From Pseudomonas sp. SORT22 (lineage in GTDB: Bacteria; Pseudomonadota; Gammaproteobacteria; Pseudomonadales; Pseudomonadaceae), in NCBI RefSeq assembly GCF_018417635.1, contig NZ_CP071007.1, forward strand, positions 5,704,501-5,768,500: a stretch of DNA of 64,000 nucleotides. Reading direction: 5' to 3'. This document shows positions 18,003-28,270 of this stretch, one piece after another. A program made the position numbers and the translations under genes. Within the stretch, counting starts at the first letter, position 1; every line of letters starts with the position of its first letter. Below the pieces are notes generated by a model that did no database searches, had not been told where the DNA came from, and saw only the letters and a list, made by a program, of their open reading frames with translations.

Positions 18003-18785
18003 TTAAAGCAAAAAGCTAAGGCCGACGCAAAACAGCAGCGCGGCGAACAGCCGCTTGAGCAGGCGTGGCGACAGTTTATGTGCCAGGCGCGCGCCGAAGC
18101 GGGCGAAAAACATGCTGGTCAGGGCAATCCCCAGCAACGCCGGCAGGTACACAAAACCCAGGCTATGGGCGGGCAGGTGCGGGTCGTGCCAGCCGAGCCA
18201 GATGAAACTCAGGGCGCTGGCCACCGCAATCGGAAAGCCGCAGGCCGACGAGGTTGCCACCGCCTGCTGCATCGGCAGGCTGCGCCAGGTCAGGAACGGC
18301 ACGGTCAACGAACCGCCGCCAATGCCGAAGATCGCCGAGGCCCAGCCGATCACGCTGCCGGCGAGGGTCAGCCCGGGCTTGCCAGGGATGCCGCGGCTGG
18401 CCTTGGGTTTGAGGTCGAGGGCCATCTGCGCGGCGATCACCAGAGCGAACACGCCGATGATCTTTTGCAGCATTGGCCCCTGAATGGCCGAGGCGGTCTT
18501 GGCACCGATACCCGCACCGACCAGGATCCCCAGGGTCATCCAGACAAAGATCGGCCACTGCACCGCGCCCTTGCGGTGGTGCTCGCGGATGGCATTGACC
18601 GAGGTGAAGACAATGGTCGCCAGCGAGGTGCCCACCGCCAGGTGGGTCAGCACCGACGCGTCGAAGCCTTGCAGGGTGAAACTGAACACCAGCACCGGCA
18701 CGATGATAATGCCGCCACCAACCCCAAACAGCCCGGCCAGCACGCCTGCGCAGGCGCCCAGCGCCAGATAGAGCACGAATTCCAT
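18003..18785 (-). CDS. TauE/SafE-family (TSUP) membrane permease
   Basis: A 260-residue hydrophobic protein with about eight membrane segments and the two glycine-rich repeats of the family ([15 protein letters not shown] near the N-terminus and [15 protein letters not shown] mid-protein). The family exports sulfite, sulfoacetate or related anions, but substrates are mostly unknown. The ATG at 18785 has GGGGG upstream; the very long open frame above it is not coding. It ends 14 bp before lgt. Confidence 0.85.
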   Translation of the reverse strand: MEFVLYLALGACAGVLAGLFGVGGGIIIVPVLVFSFTLQGFDASVLTHLAVGTSLATIVFTSVNAIREHHRKGAVQWPIFVWMTLGILVGAGIGAKTASAIQGPMLQKIIGVFALVIAAQMALDLKPKASRGIPGKPGLTLAGSVIGWASAIFGIGGGSLTVPFLTWRSLPMQQAVATSSACGFPIAVASALSFIWLGWHDPHLPAHSLGFVYLPALLGIALTSMFFARFGARLAHKLSPRLLKRLFAALLFCVGLSFLL

Positions 18786-18914
18786 TGTCGCCCCCGTAAA
18801 TTCAGTCCGGCATGGTAACGGAAGGTAGGCCTGCGGCTCTAGTGAAGACACATTAAGTCGATGGATCGCGTCGGACGCTATCGGTAGAGTGGGCAAAAAC
18901 ACAGAGGTCCACCT

Positions 18915-19661
18915 ATGTGTCTGATCGTCTTTGCCTGGCGGCCTGGGCATGCCCAGCCGCTGATCGTCGCGGCCAACCGTGATGAGTTCTACGCCCGCCC
19001 CAGCCGCGTACTGGGGGCCTGGGAAGATGCGCCCGGGGTTTACGCCGGGCGCGACCTGGAAGCCGGCGGCACCTGGCTGGGGGTCGGCCCCAACGGCCGC
19101 TTTGCCGCGCTGACCAATATCCGCGACCCGCAGCAACCCCAGGGCACGCGCTCGCGCGGCGAGCTGGTGGCGGCGTTTTTGCGCGGGGAGCTTGGGGTTG
19201 AGGCTTACCTGGATCAGGTGGCCAGCCGCAGCCAGCAATATTCGGGGTTCAACCTGCTGGTCGCCGACAGCACGCAACTGGGTTACCTGAATGCCCGGCA
19301 AGCCACGCCGCAGCTGCTGGGCGCCGGGGTTTACGGGTTGTCCAACGCCGGCCTGGATACGCCCTGGCCAAAGCTGGTCAAGGCGCGTGCGGGCTTGCAA
19401 TTGCAACTGGCCGATCCACAGCCGCAGCGCTTGCTGGACTTACTTGGGGATAACCTGCCGGCGGCAGACAGCGAGCTGCCAGAGACCGGCGTCGGCCTGG
19501 GTACCGAGCGGTTATTGTCGAGCGTGTTTATTGCCAGCCAGAACTACGGGACCCGGGCCAGTACCGTGCTGATTGTCGAGGCCGATGGCCGGCGACATTT
19601 AGTGGAGCGCAGTTTTGGGCCGCTTGGCGGGCATCTGGGGGAGGTGTGTTTGCAGGTCTGA
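18915..19661 (+). CDS. NRDE-family protein (TANGO2-like)
   Basis: A 248-residue protein starting MCLIVFAW, with the ANRDEFYARP motif (about residues 20-29) that names the family and GGTWLGV downstream. It is an Ntn-like fold family related to human TANGO2; bacterial function is not established. GAGG lies before the ATG. It is monocistronic, between divergent tauE-family and convergent ptsP genes. Confidence 0.88.
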   Translation: MCLIVFAWRPGHAQPLIVAANRDEFYARPSRVLGAWEDAPGVYAGRDLEAGGTWLGVGPNGRFAALTNIRDPQQPQGTRSRGELVAAFLRGELGVEAYLDQVASRSQQYSGFNLLVADSTQLGYLNARQATPQLLGAGVYGLSNAGLDTPWPKLVKARAGLQLQLADPQPQRLLDLLGDNLPAADSELPETGVGLGTERLLSSVFIASQNYGTRASTVLIVEADGRRHLVERSFGPLGGHLGEVCLQV

Positions 19662-19665
19662 CGCT

Positions 19666-19702
19666 ATCGCTGGCAAGCCAGCGATGGGCTGCAAAGCAGC
19701 CC
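19666..19702. terminator. Double hairpin between convergent NRDE gene and ptsP
   Basis: ATCGCTGGCAAGCCAGCGAT and GGGCTGCAAAGCAGCCC follow each other directly, giving two stable stems in the 48-bp gap. The same paired hairpin motif recurs near 53.53 kb and, in altered form, at 62.21 kb. Confidence 0.6.
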
Positions 19703-19709
19703 CCAAACC

Positions 19710-21989
19710 TCACAAAGGCTTGCCCACTCCTGGCCCGATCATCCGCGCCAGGCCCAGGTTCTTCAGGGCCAGCTGCAGCGAGCTGTGGATAACTTGCGGG
19801 TTGTCGATGCCCATGGCCTGGGCCAGCAGTTCCTTGGACTTGCTCATGCTGACCTGACGCAACATCCACTTCACCTTGGGCAGGTTGGTAGCGTTCATCG
19901 ACAGGCTGTCGAAACCCATGGCCATCAGCAGCACCGCCGCCGCCGGGTCACCGGCCATCTCGCCGCAGATGCTCACCGGCTTACCTTCGGCGTGGGCATC
20001 GCGCACCACGTTCTGCAGGGCCTGGAGCACCGCCGGGTGCAGGTAGTCATAGAGGTCGGCGACGCGCGGGTTGTTGCGGTCGACCGCCAGCAAATACTGG
20101 GTCAGGTCGTTTGAGCCGACCGAGAGGAAGTCCACCTGGCGCGCCAGCTCGCGGGTCTGGTACACCGCCGCAGGGATTTCGATCATCACCCCCACCGGCG
20201 GCATCGGCACGTCGGTGCCTTCGTCGCGCACTTCGCCCCAGGCCCGGTGGATCAGGTGCAGGGCTTCTTCGAGTTCGTGAATACCGGAAATCATCGGCAG
20301 CAGAATGCGCAGGTTGTTCAGGCCTTCACTGGCCTTGAGCATGGCGCGGGTCTGCACCAGGAAGATTTCCGGGTGGTCGAGGGTGACGCGAATACCGCGC
20401 CAGCCGAGGAACGGGTTGTCTTCCTTGATCGGGAAGTACGACAGCGCCTTGTCGCCGCCGATATCCAGGCTGCGCATGGTCACCGGCAGCGGGTGGAAGG
20501 CCGCCAGTTGCTCGCGATAGATCGCCAGCTGCTCCTTCTCACTGGGGAAGCGCTGGTTGATCATGAACGGCACTTCGGTGCGGTACAGGCCGACGCCTTC
20601 GGCGCCACGCTGCTGGGCGCGAGCGACATCGGCAAGCAGCCCGGTGTTGACCCACAGCGGCATGCGGTGGCCATCGAGGGTCACGCAAGGCAGTTCGCGC
20701 AGGGCGTCAAGGCCCTGGGCCAGCTGGCGTTCTTCTTCGACGACTTCGGCGTACTGCTTGCGCAGCACTTCGCTGGGGTTGGTGTAGACCTCGCCCTTGT
20801 AGCCATCGACGATCATGTCGATGCCGTCGACCTTGGAATACGGCAGGTCGACCAGGCCCATGACGGTCGGAATGCCCATGGCCCGGGCCAGGATGGCAAC
20901 GTGGGAGTTGCCCGAGCCCAGTACCGAGACCAGGCCGACGAGCTTGCCTTCCGGCACTTCGCCGAGCATCGCCGGGGTGAGTTCTTCGCTGATGAGAATG
21001 GTGTTGTCGGGATAGACCAACGACAGCTGACGGGCCTCCTGCAGGTAGGCCAGCAGTCGCCGGCCCAGATCCTTCACGTCCGAAGCCCTCTCGCGCAGGT
21101 AGGCGTCGTCCATCAGTTCGAAGCGATTGACGTGCTCGCCGACCACCTGGCGCAGCGCGCCCTGGGCCCATTGGCCGGTCTTGATCACCTGCACCACTTC
21201 ACCGCCCAGGGCCGCGTCTTCGAGCATCATCAGGTAGACGTCGAACAGCGCGCGCTCTTCCGGGCGCAACTGGGTGGCGAGTTTGGCGGAGAGGTTGCGC
21301 ATGTCTTCGCGCACCCCTTCCAGGGCGTTGTTGAACAGTTTCAGTTCGGCGTCGATGTCATCAACGGTCTTGTCCGGCACCACATCGAGGTCGGCCGGTG
21401 GCAACATGACCACCGCCTTGCCCACCGCAGCGCCGGGTGAACCGGGCACACCGACGAACTTGGCCTCCTGGATACCCTTGCCCTGACGGCCCAGGCCACG
21501 GATCGAACCGGTGGCCTCGGCATGGGCGATAACCCCGGCCAGCTGCGCGCTCATGGTCACCAGGAAGGCTTCTTCGCCCTCGTCGAACTGGCGCCGCTCC
21601 TTTTGCTGGATGACCAACACCCCGACCACGCGACGGTGGTGGATGATCGGCGCACCGAGAAAGGAAGCAAAGCGCTCCTCGCCGGTTTCAGCAAAGTAGC
21701 GATAACGCGGGTGGTCGGCGGCGTTTTCCAGGTTCAGCGGCTCTTCGCGCGTGCCGACCAGGCCCACCAGGCCCTCGTTGGGGGCCATGCTGACCTTGCC
21801 GATCGAGCGCTTGTTCAGGCCCTCGGTGGCCATCAGCACGAAGCGGTTGGTCTCGGGGTCGAGCAGGTAGACGGAGCAGACCTGACTGCCCATGGCCTCT
21901 TTTACGCGCAACACAATGATCCCCAACGCCGTCTTGAGATCCTTGGCGGAGTTAACTTCCTGGACGATCTTGCGCAGCGTATTGAGCAT
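19710..21989 (-). CDS. ptsP: PEP-protein phosphotransferase PtsP (EI-Ntr)
   Basis: A 759-residue enzyme I of the nitrogen PTS. An N-terminal GAF domain (about residues 1-165) is followed by the PEP-utilising N-domain, the phosphohistidine domain with H363 in GNSHVAILARAMG, and the PEP-binding TIM barrel (DIGGDK, SVGSNDLTQYLLAVDR). The ATG at 21989 gives the standard length. It starts the PtsP-PtsO-PtsN phosphorelay that signals nitrogen state. rppH lies 22 bp upstream on the same strand, a conserved gammaproteobacterial pair. Confidence 0.96.
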   Translation of the reverse strand: MLNTLRKIVQEVNSAKDLKTALGIIVLRVKEAMGSQVCSVYLLDPETNRFVLMATEGLNKRSIGKVSMAPNEGLVGLVGTREEPLNLENAADHPRYRYFAETGEERFASFLGAPIIHHRRVVGVLVIQQKERRQFDEGEEAFLVTMSAQLAGVIAHAEATGSIRGLGRQGKGIQEAKFVGVPGSPGAAVGKAVVMLPPADLDVVPDKTVDDIDAELKLFNNALEGVREDMRNLSAKLATQLRPEERALFDVYLMMLEDAALGGEVVQVIKTGQWAQGALRQVVGEHVNRFELMDDAYLRERASDVKDLGRRLLAYLQEARQLSLVYPDNTILISEELTPAMLGEVPEGKLVGLVSVLGSGNSHVAILARAMGIPTVMGLVDLPYSKVDGIDMIVDGYKGEVYTNPSEVLRKQYAEVVEEERQLAQGLDALRELPCVTLDGHRMPLWVNTGLLADVARAQQRGAEGVGLYRTEVPFMINQRFPSEKEQLAIYREQLAAFHPLPVTMRSLDIGGDKALSYFPIKEDNPFLGWRGIRVTLDHPEIFLVQTRAMLKASEGLNNLRILLPMISGIHELEEALHLIHRAWGEVRDEGTDVPMPPVGVMIEIPAAVYQTRELARQVDFLSVGSNDLTQYLLAVDRNNPRVADLYDYLHPAVLQALQNVVRDAHAEGKPVSICGEMAGDPAAAVLLMAMGFDSLSMNATNLPKVKWMLRQVSMSKSKELLAQAMGIDNPQVIHSSLQLALKNLGLARMIGPGVGKPL

Positions 21990-22011
21990 GGCTCGGGGTC
22001 GAACTCCGTCG

Positions 22012-22491
22012 TCAGTCGCGCGCCAGCAGGCGCGGGGCAAGCTCTTTGAGAGCGCGGCGGTAAACCTCGCGCTTGAATGTCACCACCTGGCCCAGCGGAT
22101 ACCAATAGCTGACCCAGCGCCAGCCGTCGAACTCCGGTTTACCGGTCAAGTCCATCCGCACCCGTTGCTCGTTGGAGACCAGGCGCAGCAGGAACCATTT
22201 CTGTTTCTGGCCGATGCACAGCGGTTGGCTGTGGGTACGGACCAGGCGTTGGGGTAAACGATAACGCAACCAGCCGCGGGTGCAGGCAAGAATTTCAACA
22301 TCATCTCGCTCCAGCCCCACTTCTTCGTTCAGCTCGCGGTACAGGGCATCTTCCGGCGTTTCCTCGGGGTTGATACCTCCCTGGGGAAACTGCCAGGCAT
22401 CCTGGTTGATCCGTCGAGCCCATAGCACCTGCCCAAGATCATTCGTCAGAATGATCCCGACATTGGGGCGAAAACCATCGGGGTCGATCAC
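22012..22491 (-). CDS. rppH: RNA pyrophosphohydrolase RppH
   Basis: A 159-residue Nudix hydrolase that removes pyrophosphate from mRNA 5' ends to start decay. The Nudix box is [23 protein letters not shown] (split across about residues 38-60). It begins with a GTG at 22491 reading [14 protein letters not shown], the usual RppH N-terminus, with GAGG eight bases upstream; the longer frame is not conserved in character. It forms an operon with ptsP. Confidence 0.95.
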   Translation of the reverse strand: MIDPDGFRPNVGIILTNDLGQVLWARRINQDAWQFPQGGINPEETPEDALYRELNEEVGLERDDVEILACTRGWLRYRLPQRLVRTHSQPLCIGQKQKWFLLRLVSNEQRVRMDLTGKPEFDGWRWVSYWYPLGQVVTFKREVYRRALKELAPRLLARD

Positions 22492-22631
22492 GGCAGCAAC
22501 CTCGCAAACGCATGTCACGGCATTGTTCCACAAAGGTCACAAGGCCAGCAACGCGCCTGTTTACCTTATGTGCACCGATGTGAAAAGTCCGTATTCTGTG
22601 GGACTTTTCAGATGTTATGCGAGTGACTTAA

Positions 22632-23288
22632 ATGCGCCTGGCTTTATTCGATCTGGACAACACGCTCCTTGGTGGCGACAGCGACCACGCCTGGGGTGAC
22701 TACCTGTGCGAACGCGGCATTCTCGACCCGGTCGAGTACCAGAACCGCAACGACGCCTTCTATCAGGACTATCTGGCCGGCAAGCTGGACCTGAACGCCT
22801 ACCTGAACTTCAGCCTGGAAATCCTCGCGACCACGGAAATGGCGCAACTCGACGAATGGCATCGCGACTTCATGCGCGACTGCGTCGAGCCGATCATCCT
22901 GCCCAAGGCCCTGGCCCTGCTGAAAAAGCACCAGGATGCCGGCGACAAACTGGTGATCATCACCGCCACCAACCGTTTCATCACCGGCCCGATCGCCAAG
23001 CGCCTGGGCGTACAGACCCTGCTGGCGACCGAATGCGAAATGCTCGACGGCCGTTTCAGCGGGCGCAGTACCGATATACCCTGCTTCCGTGAAGGCAAAG
23101 TGACGCGTCTGAACCGCTGGTTGCTGGAAAACGGCTACAGCCTGGACGACAGCTACTTCTACAGCGACTCGATGAACGACCTGCCGCTGCTGGAGAAGGT
23201 GGCCAACCCGGTCGCCGTCGATCCGGACCCGAACCTGCGCGCCGAAGCTGAAAAGCGCGGTTGGCCGGTGATCAGCCTGCGCGATTGA
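22632..23288 (+). CDS. HAD-IB family phosphatase
   Basis: A 218-residue SerB-like HAD phosphatase. Motif I is FDLDNT (D7 and D9), motif II is the threonine of IITATN (about residue 115), and motif III is [11 protein letters not shown] (about 178-188). It is divergent from rppH. The synteny partner in P. aeruginosa (PA0335, from memory) has been described as a histidinol-phosphate phosphatase; whether this copy does the same cannot be read from sequence alone. Confidence 0.88.
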   Translation: MRLALFDLDNTLLGGDSDHAWGDYLCERGILDPVEYQNRNDAFYQDYLAGKLDLNAYLNFSLEILATTEMAQLDEWHRDFMRDCVEPIILPKALALLKKHQDAGDKLVIITATNRFITGPIAKRLGVQTLLATECEMLDGRFSGRSTDIPCFREGKVTRLNRWLLENGYSLDDSYFYSDSMNDLPLLEKVANPVAVDPDPNLRAEAEKRGWPVISLRD

Positions 23289-23297
23289 TCGCCGCTA

Positions 23298-23319
23298 TGG
23301 GAGCGACTGCTCGCTCCCA
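23298..23319. terminator. Hairpin between convergent HAD and DUF2269 genes
   Basis: TGGGAGCG and CGCTCCCA form an 8-bp stem around ACTGCT in the 46-bp gap between stop codons. No clear T tract. Confidence 0.5.
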
Positions 23320-23334
23320 CCGAAGCCCGCATGA

Positions 23335-23763
23335 TCAGACCGGCTTGGCACCCATCAGCCCGGCGATGGCGATAAAACAGACACCGCTGAACACCGCCAG
23401 CGCCAGGGTGAATTTCGGGTTGCCCACAGTCGGCGCCGTGCGCAGGCGGTTGACCCGCGCCAGCAGCCAGAACCAGCTGAACGCTGCGAAGGTGTAGATC
23501 ACGCTGGACCCCAGCACCCAGGTCTGGCCCAGCGGCCAGCCGATCAGGTGCACCAGCCACCAGCCGGTAAAGGGCATGCTCACCAGGCAGATGCCCATCA
23601 ACAGCCAGACAAACACCAGCGGCCGGGCCATCAGCCGGGTGTGGGCACTGGCATCGCCCTTGCGGCGCGCGATAAAGGTCCAGATCGCCAGCCCCAGGGC
23701 GCTGCCCAGCAGCAACACGGTGGCCAGGATGTGGGCGATTTTCAGGGTAGTCAGCAGTTCCAT
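23335..23763 (-). CDS. DUF2269-family integral membrane protein
   Basis: A 142-residue protein with four hydrophobic helices (about residues 8-30, 48-68, 80-100 and 115-137) and a conserved histidine in the first (LKIAHILA). It is recognised as DUF2269, whose function is unknown. It lies 41 bp downstream of ilvA on the same strand. Confidence 0.8.
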   Translation of the reverse strand: MELLTTLKIAHILATVLLLGSALGLAIWTFIARRKGDASAHTRLMARPLVFVWLLMGICLVSMPFTGWWLVHLIGWPLGQTWVLGSSVIYTFAAFSWFWLLARVNRLRTAPTVGNPKFTLALAVFSGVCFIAIAGLMGAKPV

Positions 23764-23804
23764 TTCTTATTTCTTCCTCAGGCGTTGCCCAACAGCGTAG
23801 ACGC

Positions 23805-25319
23805 TCAGCCCAGGAACAGCCGGTACGCCGGGTTATCGGTTTCGTCCCAGTACGGGTAGCCAATCTTGGCCAGCGCCGCCGGCACCAGGTGGCGCTCATC
23901 ATCCGGTACCTGCAGGCCGGCGACCACGCGACCATCGGCCGCGCCATGGTTGCGATAGTGGAACATCGAGATGTTCCAGCGCCCGCCGAGCTTGTTGAGG
24001 AAGTTGAACAGCGCCCCCGGACGCTCCGGGAACTCGAAACGCAGCACCAGCTCGTCGCTGACCCGCGCCGCATGGCCGCCGACCATGTGGCGGATATGCA
24101 GCTTGGCCAGCTCGTTGTCGGTCAGGTCGAGCACCGGGAAGCCTTGCTCGGTCAGGCTCTGGATCAGCGCGCTACGCGGGTCGGTATCCGGATGGGTCTG
24201 CACGCCGACAAAGATGTGTGCTTCGCCGTCGGCATGGTAGCGGTAGTTGAATTCGGTGATCTGGCGCTTGCCCACCGCCTCGCAGAAGGCCTTGAAGCTG
24301 CCCGGCTGCTCGGGGATGGTCACGGCGATGATGGCTTCGCGGCCCTCGCCCAGCTCGGCGCGCTCGGCAACATGGCGCAGGCGGTCGAAGTTGACGTTGG
24401 CGCCGGAGTCGATGGCCACCAGGGTCTGGCCGGCCACGCCATTGAGTTCGACGTACTTCTTGATCCCGGCAACGCCCAAGGCGCCGGCAGGTTCGGTGAT
24501 CGAGCGGGTATCGTCGTAGATATCCTTGATGGCTGCGCAGATCTCGTCGGTACTGACGGTAATCACCGCGTCGACGTAGTCCTTGCAGATGTCAAAGGTG
24601 TGCTGGCCGATCTGCGCCACCGCCACGCCATCGGCAAACAGCCCGACCTGCGGCAATACCACGCGTTCACCCGCAGCCATGGCGGCCTGCAGGCAGTTGG
24701 AGTCGTCCGGCTCGACGCCGATCACTTTGATTTCCGGGCGCAGGTACTTCACGTAGGCGGCGATGCCGGCAATCAGGCCGCCACCACCAACCGGGACGAA
24801 GATCGCGTCCAGTTGCCCCGGGTGCTGACGAAGGATTTCCATGGCCACGGTGCCCTGCCCGGCAATGGTGTGCGGATCGTCATAGGGGTGGATGTAGACA
24901 TAGCCCTTCTCGTCCACCAGCTTCAGCGAATAAGCCAGCGCTTCCGGGAACGAGTCACCGTGCAGCACCACCTTGCCGCCGCGCGAACGCACGCCTTCGA
25001 TCTTGATCTCGGGGGTGGTCTTGGGCATCACGATGGTAGCCTTGATCCCCAACTCACGGGCCGCCAGGGCCACGCCCTGGGCATGGTTGCCAGCCGATGC
25101 GGTGACTACGCCACGGGCCAGTTCCTCAGCACTGAGCTGGGCCAGCTTGTTATAGGCACCGCGAATCTTGAACGAGAACACCGGCTGCAAGTCTTCACGC
25201 TTGAGCAGGATGTTGTTGCCCAGACGCTTGCTCAGCTGGCCGGCGGTCTGCAACGGAGTTTCGACGGCGACGTCGTAAACGCGCGAGGTGAGGATCTTCT
25301 TGACGTACTGTTCGAGCAT
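23805..25319 (-). CDS. ilvA: Biosynthetic threonine deaminase (ammonia-lyase)
   Basis: A 504-residue PLP enzyme converting threonine to 2-oxobutyrate, the first step to isoleucine. The PLP lysine is K51 in [23 protein letters not shown] and the glycine-rich [10 protein letters not shown] phosphate loop follow. Two C-terminal ACT-like domains (about 325-410 and 420-500) mark the isoleucine-inhibited biosynthetic form rather than the short catabolic enzyme. It is divergent from rpiA. Confidence 0.96.
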   Translation of the reverse strand: MLEQYVKKILTSRVYDVAVETPLQTAGQLSKRLGNNILLKREDLQPVFSFKIRGAYNKLAQLSAEELARGVVTASAGNHAQGVALAARELGIKATIVMPKTTPEIKIEGVRSRGGKVVLHGDSFPEALAYSLKLVDEKGYVYIHPYDDPHTIAGQGTVAMEILRQHPGQLDAIFVPVGGGGLIAGIAAYVKYLRPEIKVIGVEPDDSNCLQAAMAAGERVVLPQVGLFADGVAVAQIGQHTFDICKDYVDAVITVSTDEICAAIKDIYDDTRSITEPAGALGVAGIKKYVELNGVAGQTLVAIDSGANVNFDRLRHVAERAELGEGREAIIAVTIPEQPGSFKAFCEAVGKRQITEFNYRYHADGEAHIFVGVQTHPDTDPRSALIQSLTEQGFPVLDLTDNELAKLHIRHMVGGHAARVSDELVLRFEFPERPGALFNFLNKLGGRWNISMFHYRNHGAADGRVVAGLQVPDDERHLVPAALAKIGYPYWDETDNPAYRLFLG

Positions 25320-25455
25320 CGGGAAAGCATCACTGAGCGGTTGGGCGGGGTTTGCGAGTCTACCCCAGCGCCCTGTCGGGCGACCACAGCAAGGCAGCGG
25401 TTTTAGCCGCTATACTACGCGCCTTCACGATACTCCTCCCCGCTTCGGAGCCCGC

Positions 25456-26127
25456 ATGACCCAGGACCAACTCAAACAGGCTGTCGCCCAGGCCGCTGTC
25501 GATTTCATTCTGCCCAAGCTCGACGACAAGAGCATCGTCGGCGTCGGCACCGGCTCGACCGCCAACTGCTTCATTGACGCCCTGGCCAAGCACAAGACCG
25601 CCTTCGACGGCGCGGTCGCCAGCTCCGAAGCGACCGCGGCACGCCTGAAGGGTCATGGCATTCCGGTGTACGAGCTGAACACTGTCAGTGACCTGGAGTT
25701 CTACGTCGACGGCGCCGACGAAAGCGACGAGCACCTGAACCTGATCAAGGGTGGTGGCGCGGCCCTGACCCGCGAGAAGATCGTTGCCGCCGTGGCCAAG
25801 ACCTTCATCTGCATCGCCGACGCCAGCAAGCTGGTACCGGTGCTGGGCGCCTTCCCGCTGCCGGTCGAAGTCATCCCCATGGCCCGCAGCCATGTGGCCC
25901 GCCAGCTGGTCAAGCTTGGCGGCGACCCGGTGTACCGCGAGGGTGTGCTGACCGATAACGGCAACATCATTCTCGATGTGCACAACCTGCAGATCACCAA
26001 CCCGGTCGAGCTGGAAAGCCAGATCAACGCGATTGTCGGCGTGGTCACCAACGGCCTGTTCGCGGCGCGCCCGGCGGATCTGCTGTTGCTGGGGACTTCG
26101 GAAGGGGTCAAGAGCCTCAAGGCCTGA
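25456..26127 (+). CDS. rpiA: Ribose-5-phosphate isomerase A
   Basis: A 223-residue enzyme interconverting ribose-5-phosphate and ribulose-5-phosphate in the pentose phosphate pathway. Motifs: [12 protein letters not shown], the catalytic DGADE and [12 protein letters not shown]. The ATG at 25456 follows a weak GGAG-containing leader and gives the family length; a TATACT -10-like hexamer lies at 25411-25416. Confidence 0.96.
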   Translation: MTQDQLKQAVAQAAVDFILPKLDDKSIVGVGTGSTANCFIDALAKHKTAFDGAVASSEATAARLKGHGIPVYELNTVSDLEFYVDGADESDEHLNLIKGGGAALTREKIVAAVAKTFICIADASKLVPVLGAFPLPVEVIPMARSHVARQLVKLGGDPVYREGVLTDNGNIILDVHNLQITNPVELESQINAIVGVVTNGLFAARPADLLLLGTSEGVKSLKA

Positions 26128-26131
26128 TAGC

Positions 26132-26182
26132 ATCGCGGGGCAAGCCCGCTCCTACAATGTAGGAGCGGGCTTGCCCCGCGAT
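26132..26182. repeat. REP inverted pair between convergent rpiA and SdiA-regulated-domain gene
   Basis: Near-identical inverted arms ATCGCGGGGCAAGCCCGC.. and ..GCGGGCTTGCCCCGCGAT around CTACAATGTAG, filling the convergent gap. Confidence 0.9.
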
Positions 26183-26187
26183 AATGC

Positions 26188-27099
26188 CTACTCGGTCGGC
26201 TTCTTGAACACGTAAAACAGGTTCGGCTCGCTGACCAGGTAAATGGTCCCGGCATCGTCCATGGCGATGCCTTCGGCCTGCGGCACACTCTTGTTCAAGC
26301 CCTGAAAACCCTTGCGCAGCGACAAGGTGCTCAACGGCTTGCCCTGCACATCCAGCTCCAGCACCAGTTGCGACTCATCCGACAGCGCCAGCAAGTGGCC
26401 GCTGCGCTCATCGAACTGCAAGCTCGACAGATCCCGCACAAACAACCGCGAATCACGCTTCTGGTCCTGTACCACATGCACCGCATACGGCTGCTCGGGG
26501 TTGTCGTGGGGGAAGCCATGCACCTCGTAGATCAGCATCGGGTCGCGCTCCTTGGCGACGAACAGACGCTTGCCGGCCGAGTCGTAGGCCAGGCCCTCAA
26601 AGCCTTTGTTGCCATTGAGGCCAATGCCCAGGGTCAGCTGTTCGGCATCCTTGGCGTCGAGAAACGGCGTGTTGTCGGTCAGGCGCACGCGAATCAGGCG
26701 CTGCTCGCGCTCATCGGTAATCACGTAGCTGTTGGCGCCGACGTACTCCACCGCCTCCGGATCACCAAAGCCGGTCAACGGCACGCGCCTCAGGATACGC
26801 CCGTCCAGCGACAGCTCGATCAGCTCGGAACGCTTGTTGGTCACGGTGAACAGGCTGTTGCGGTCAGGGTCGAAGGTCAGCGCCGAGATATCGTCGTCCA
26901 GGCCTTCGATGGGTTGCGCCTCAAGCACCACCTGGTATTGATCCAGGCCGATGCTCTGCTCGAACGGCTGCCACCAGGTCTTGAGGTTGAACCAGCCGCG
27001 CTCGAACAAACGGTATTGCTGCCCGGCAACGGCGACCAGGAGCAAGGCGAGAAGGCTCGCAACCAGAAAAATCAGCGGCAGGCGGATGTAGCGACGCAT
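26188..27099 (-). CDS. SdiA-regulated-domain (YjiK-like) protein, copy 1
   Basis: A 303-residue protein with one N-terminal membrane anchor (about residues 7-24) and a beta-propeller-like SdiA-regulated domain with repeated LS.DG and DER/DDAG elements (such as LSLDGRILRRVPL, YVITDEREQR, EGIAMDDAGTIYLVSEPNLFYVFKKP). It is paralogous to the next gene. The family name comes from E. coli yjiK; biochemical role unknown. The gap from copy 2 is 86 bp. Confidence 0.82.
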   Translation of the reverse strand: MRRYIRLPLIFLVASLLALLLVAVAGQQYRLFERGWFNLKTWWQPFEQSIGLDQYQVVLEAQPIEGLDDDISALTFDPDRNSLFTVTNKRSELIELSLDGRILRRVPLTGFGDPEAVEYVGANSYVITDEREQRLIRVRLTDNTPFLDAKDAEQLTLGIGLNGNKGFEGLAYDSAGKRLFVAKERDPMLIYEVHGFPHDNPEQPYAVHVVQDQKRDSRLFVRDLSSLQFDERSGHLLALSDESQLVLELDVQGKPLSTLSLRKGFQGLNKSVPQAEGIAMDDAGTIYLVSEPNLFYVFKKPTE

Positions 27100-27185
27100 T
27101 CAGGTGGACTCTTTGGGTGACAGCCTGAATCTTCCCACACTCAACTGAAGCGAAACTTAAATCCTGACGTAGGAAAAGTCTGAAA

Positions 27186-28118
27186 TCACGGCTTTTTGAA
27201 ACGATAGAACAAGTCCGGCTCACTGACGATGTACAGCGTGCCGTGTTCGTCCATCGCCACGCCTTCGGCGCGCGGAATTCGCTTCTTCAGGCCGTTGAAG
27301 CCGCCCAGCAGGGTCATGAAGCTGACCTGCTCGCCCTTCTCGTCCAGCTCCAGGAGCATGTTGGAGTCGGCCGACAGCACCAGCAGATGCCCGGTGCGCG
27401 GGTCGACACCCAGCGCCGAGAGGTTGCGCAGGTCCAGTTCGTCGCTTGGCAGCGGCTGCTTGTCGCCGGTCAGCGGGCTGTGGCCGTCGCTTTTCCAGGT
27501 GAACAATGCCGGCGGCCGCTCTTCGCCGAGGATGATGCGCTGCTGCAGAGGGTCCCAGGCCACGGCTTCGAAGGCCTTGTTCTGGTTTGCCGAGGGGCCG
27601 AGGTCGTATTGGGGGAAATCGGCGATGTTCAGCGACTTGGTGTCGGCAGCAAGGGTGACGATGGTCATCTTGTGATCGCGCTCGTCGACGATCGCCAGGC
27701 GCCCGCCTTCAAGCACGGCCACGCCCTCGGGGTTGCTCCAGCCCACCAGGGGCATCTTGCGCAGCACGTCGCCGTCAAGGGTCAGTTCGACCAGAAAGGG
27801 ATTCTTGCCCATGACCGCGAACAGAGTTTTGCTCACCGGGTTGTAGGACAGGTCTGAAGCTTCATCGTCCTCCATGCCCGGCAATACCTTGGCATCGATA
27901 TCGACCTGGTAGTCCGGCAACCAGATGCTCGCCTGTTGCTCGCTCTGGCTTTCGAAACGCTCCTGCAACCAGAGCAGGCCACGGTCATCCCAATGCATGG
28001 CGATCGCCACGCCATAGCCGATGATCGCCGCGGCCACCAGCCAGGTGGACCAGCGCAAGGCCAGGCCACGCTTGCGCGCAGGCGGCAGGGAATTGCTCGA
28101 AGGAAGAGGAGTGGCCAT
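27186..28118 (-). CDS. SdiA-regulated-domain (YjiK-like) protein, copy 2
   Basis: A 310-residue paralogue of the downstream gene: N-terminal anchor at about residues 22-40, then the same propeller elements (LTLDGDVLRKMPLVGWSNPEGVAV, IVDERDH, EGVAMDEHGTLYIVSEPDLFYRFKKP). I chose the ATG at 28118; a GTG 33 bp upstream is in frame but has no ribosome site. The outer-facing domain would be periplasmic. Function unknown. Confidence 0.82.
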   Translation of the reverse strand: MATPLPSSNSLPPARKRGLALRWSTWLVAAAIIGYGVAIAMHWDDRGLLWLQERFESQSEQQASIWLPDYQVDIDAKVLPGMEDDEASDLSYNPVSKTLFAVMGKNPFLVELTLDGDVLRKMPLVGWSNPEGVAVLEGGRLAIVDERDHKMTIVTLAADTKSLNIADFPQYDLGPSANQNKAFEAVAWDPLQQRIILGEERPPALFTWKSDGHSPLTGDKQPLPSDELDLRNLSALGVDPRTGHLLVLSADSNMLLELDEKGEQVSFMTLLGGFNGLKKRIPRAEGVAMDEHGTLYIVSEPDLFYRFKKP

Positions 28119-28235
28119 GGATTTGTGCTCTTTTTTGCCAGTTGATAACACCGTACCGGCACATTTCGCAGAGCCAGGTCCGCAAGCATTATCCGGATCG
28201 ATTGTGAAAAAAATGGCAAAAGCCGACGGGCAGTA

Positions 28236-28260
28236 TGGCAGCCAGTATTTCTGGCTGCCA
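28236..28260 (-). terminator. Stem-loop downstream of the FAH-family gene
   Basis: TGGCAGCCAG and CTGGCTGCCA form a perfect 10-bp stem around TATTT, 11 bp past the FAH-family stop. A T-rich tract follows about 30 bases later on the minus strand, so termination strength is uncertain. Confidence 0.5.
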
Positions 28261-28270
28261 CGTCGGTGGT

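Noticed and set aside
18786..19406. N-terminal extension of the TauE-family gene by about 207 codons
   Set aside because: The extension is antisense to the NRDE gene, is not hydrophobic, and the ATG at 18785 has a ribosome site and family-like start.
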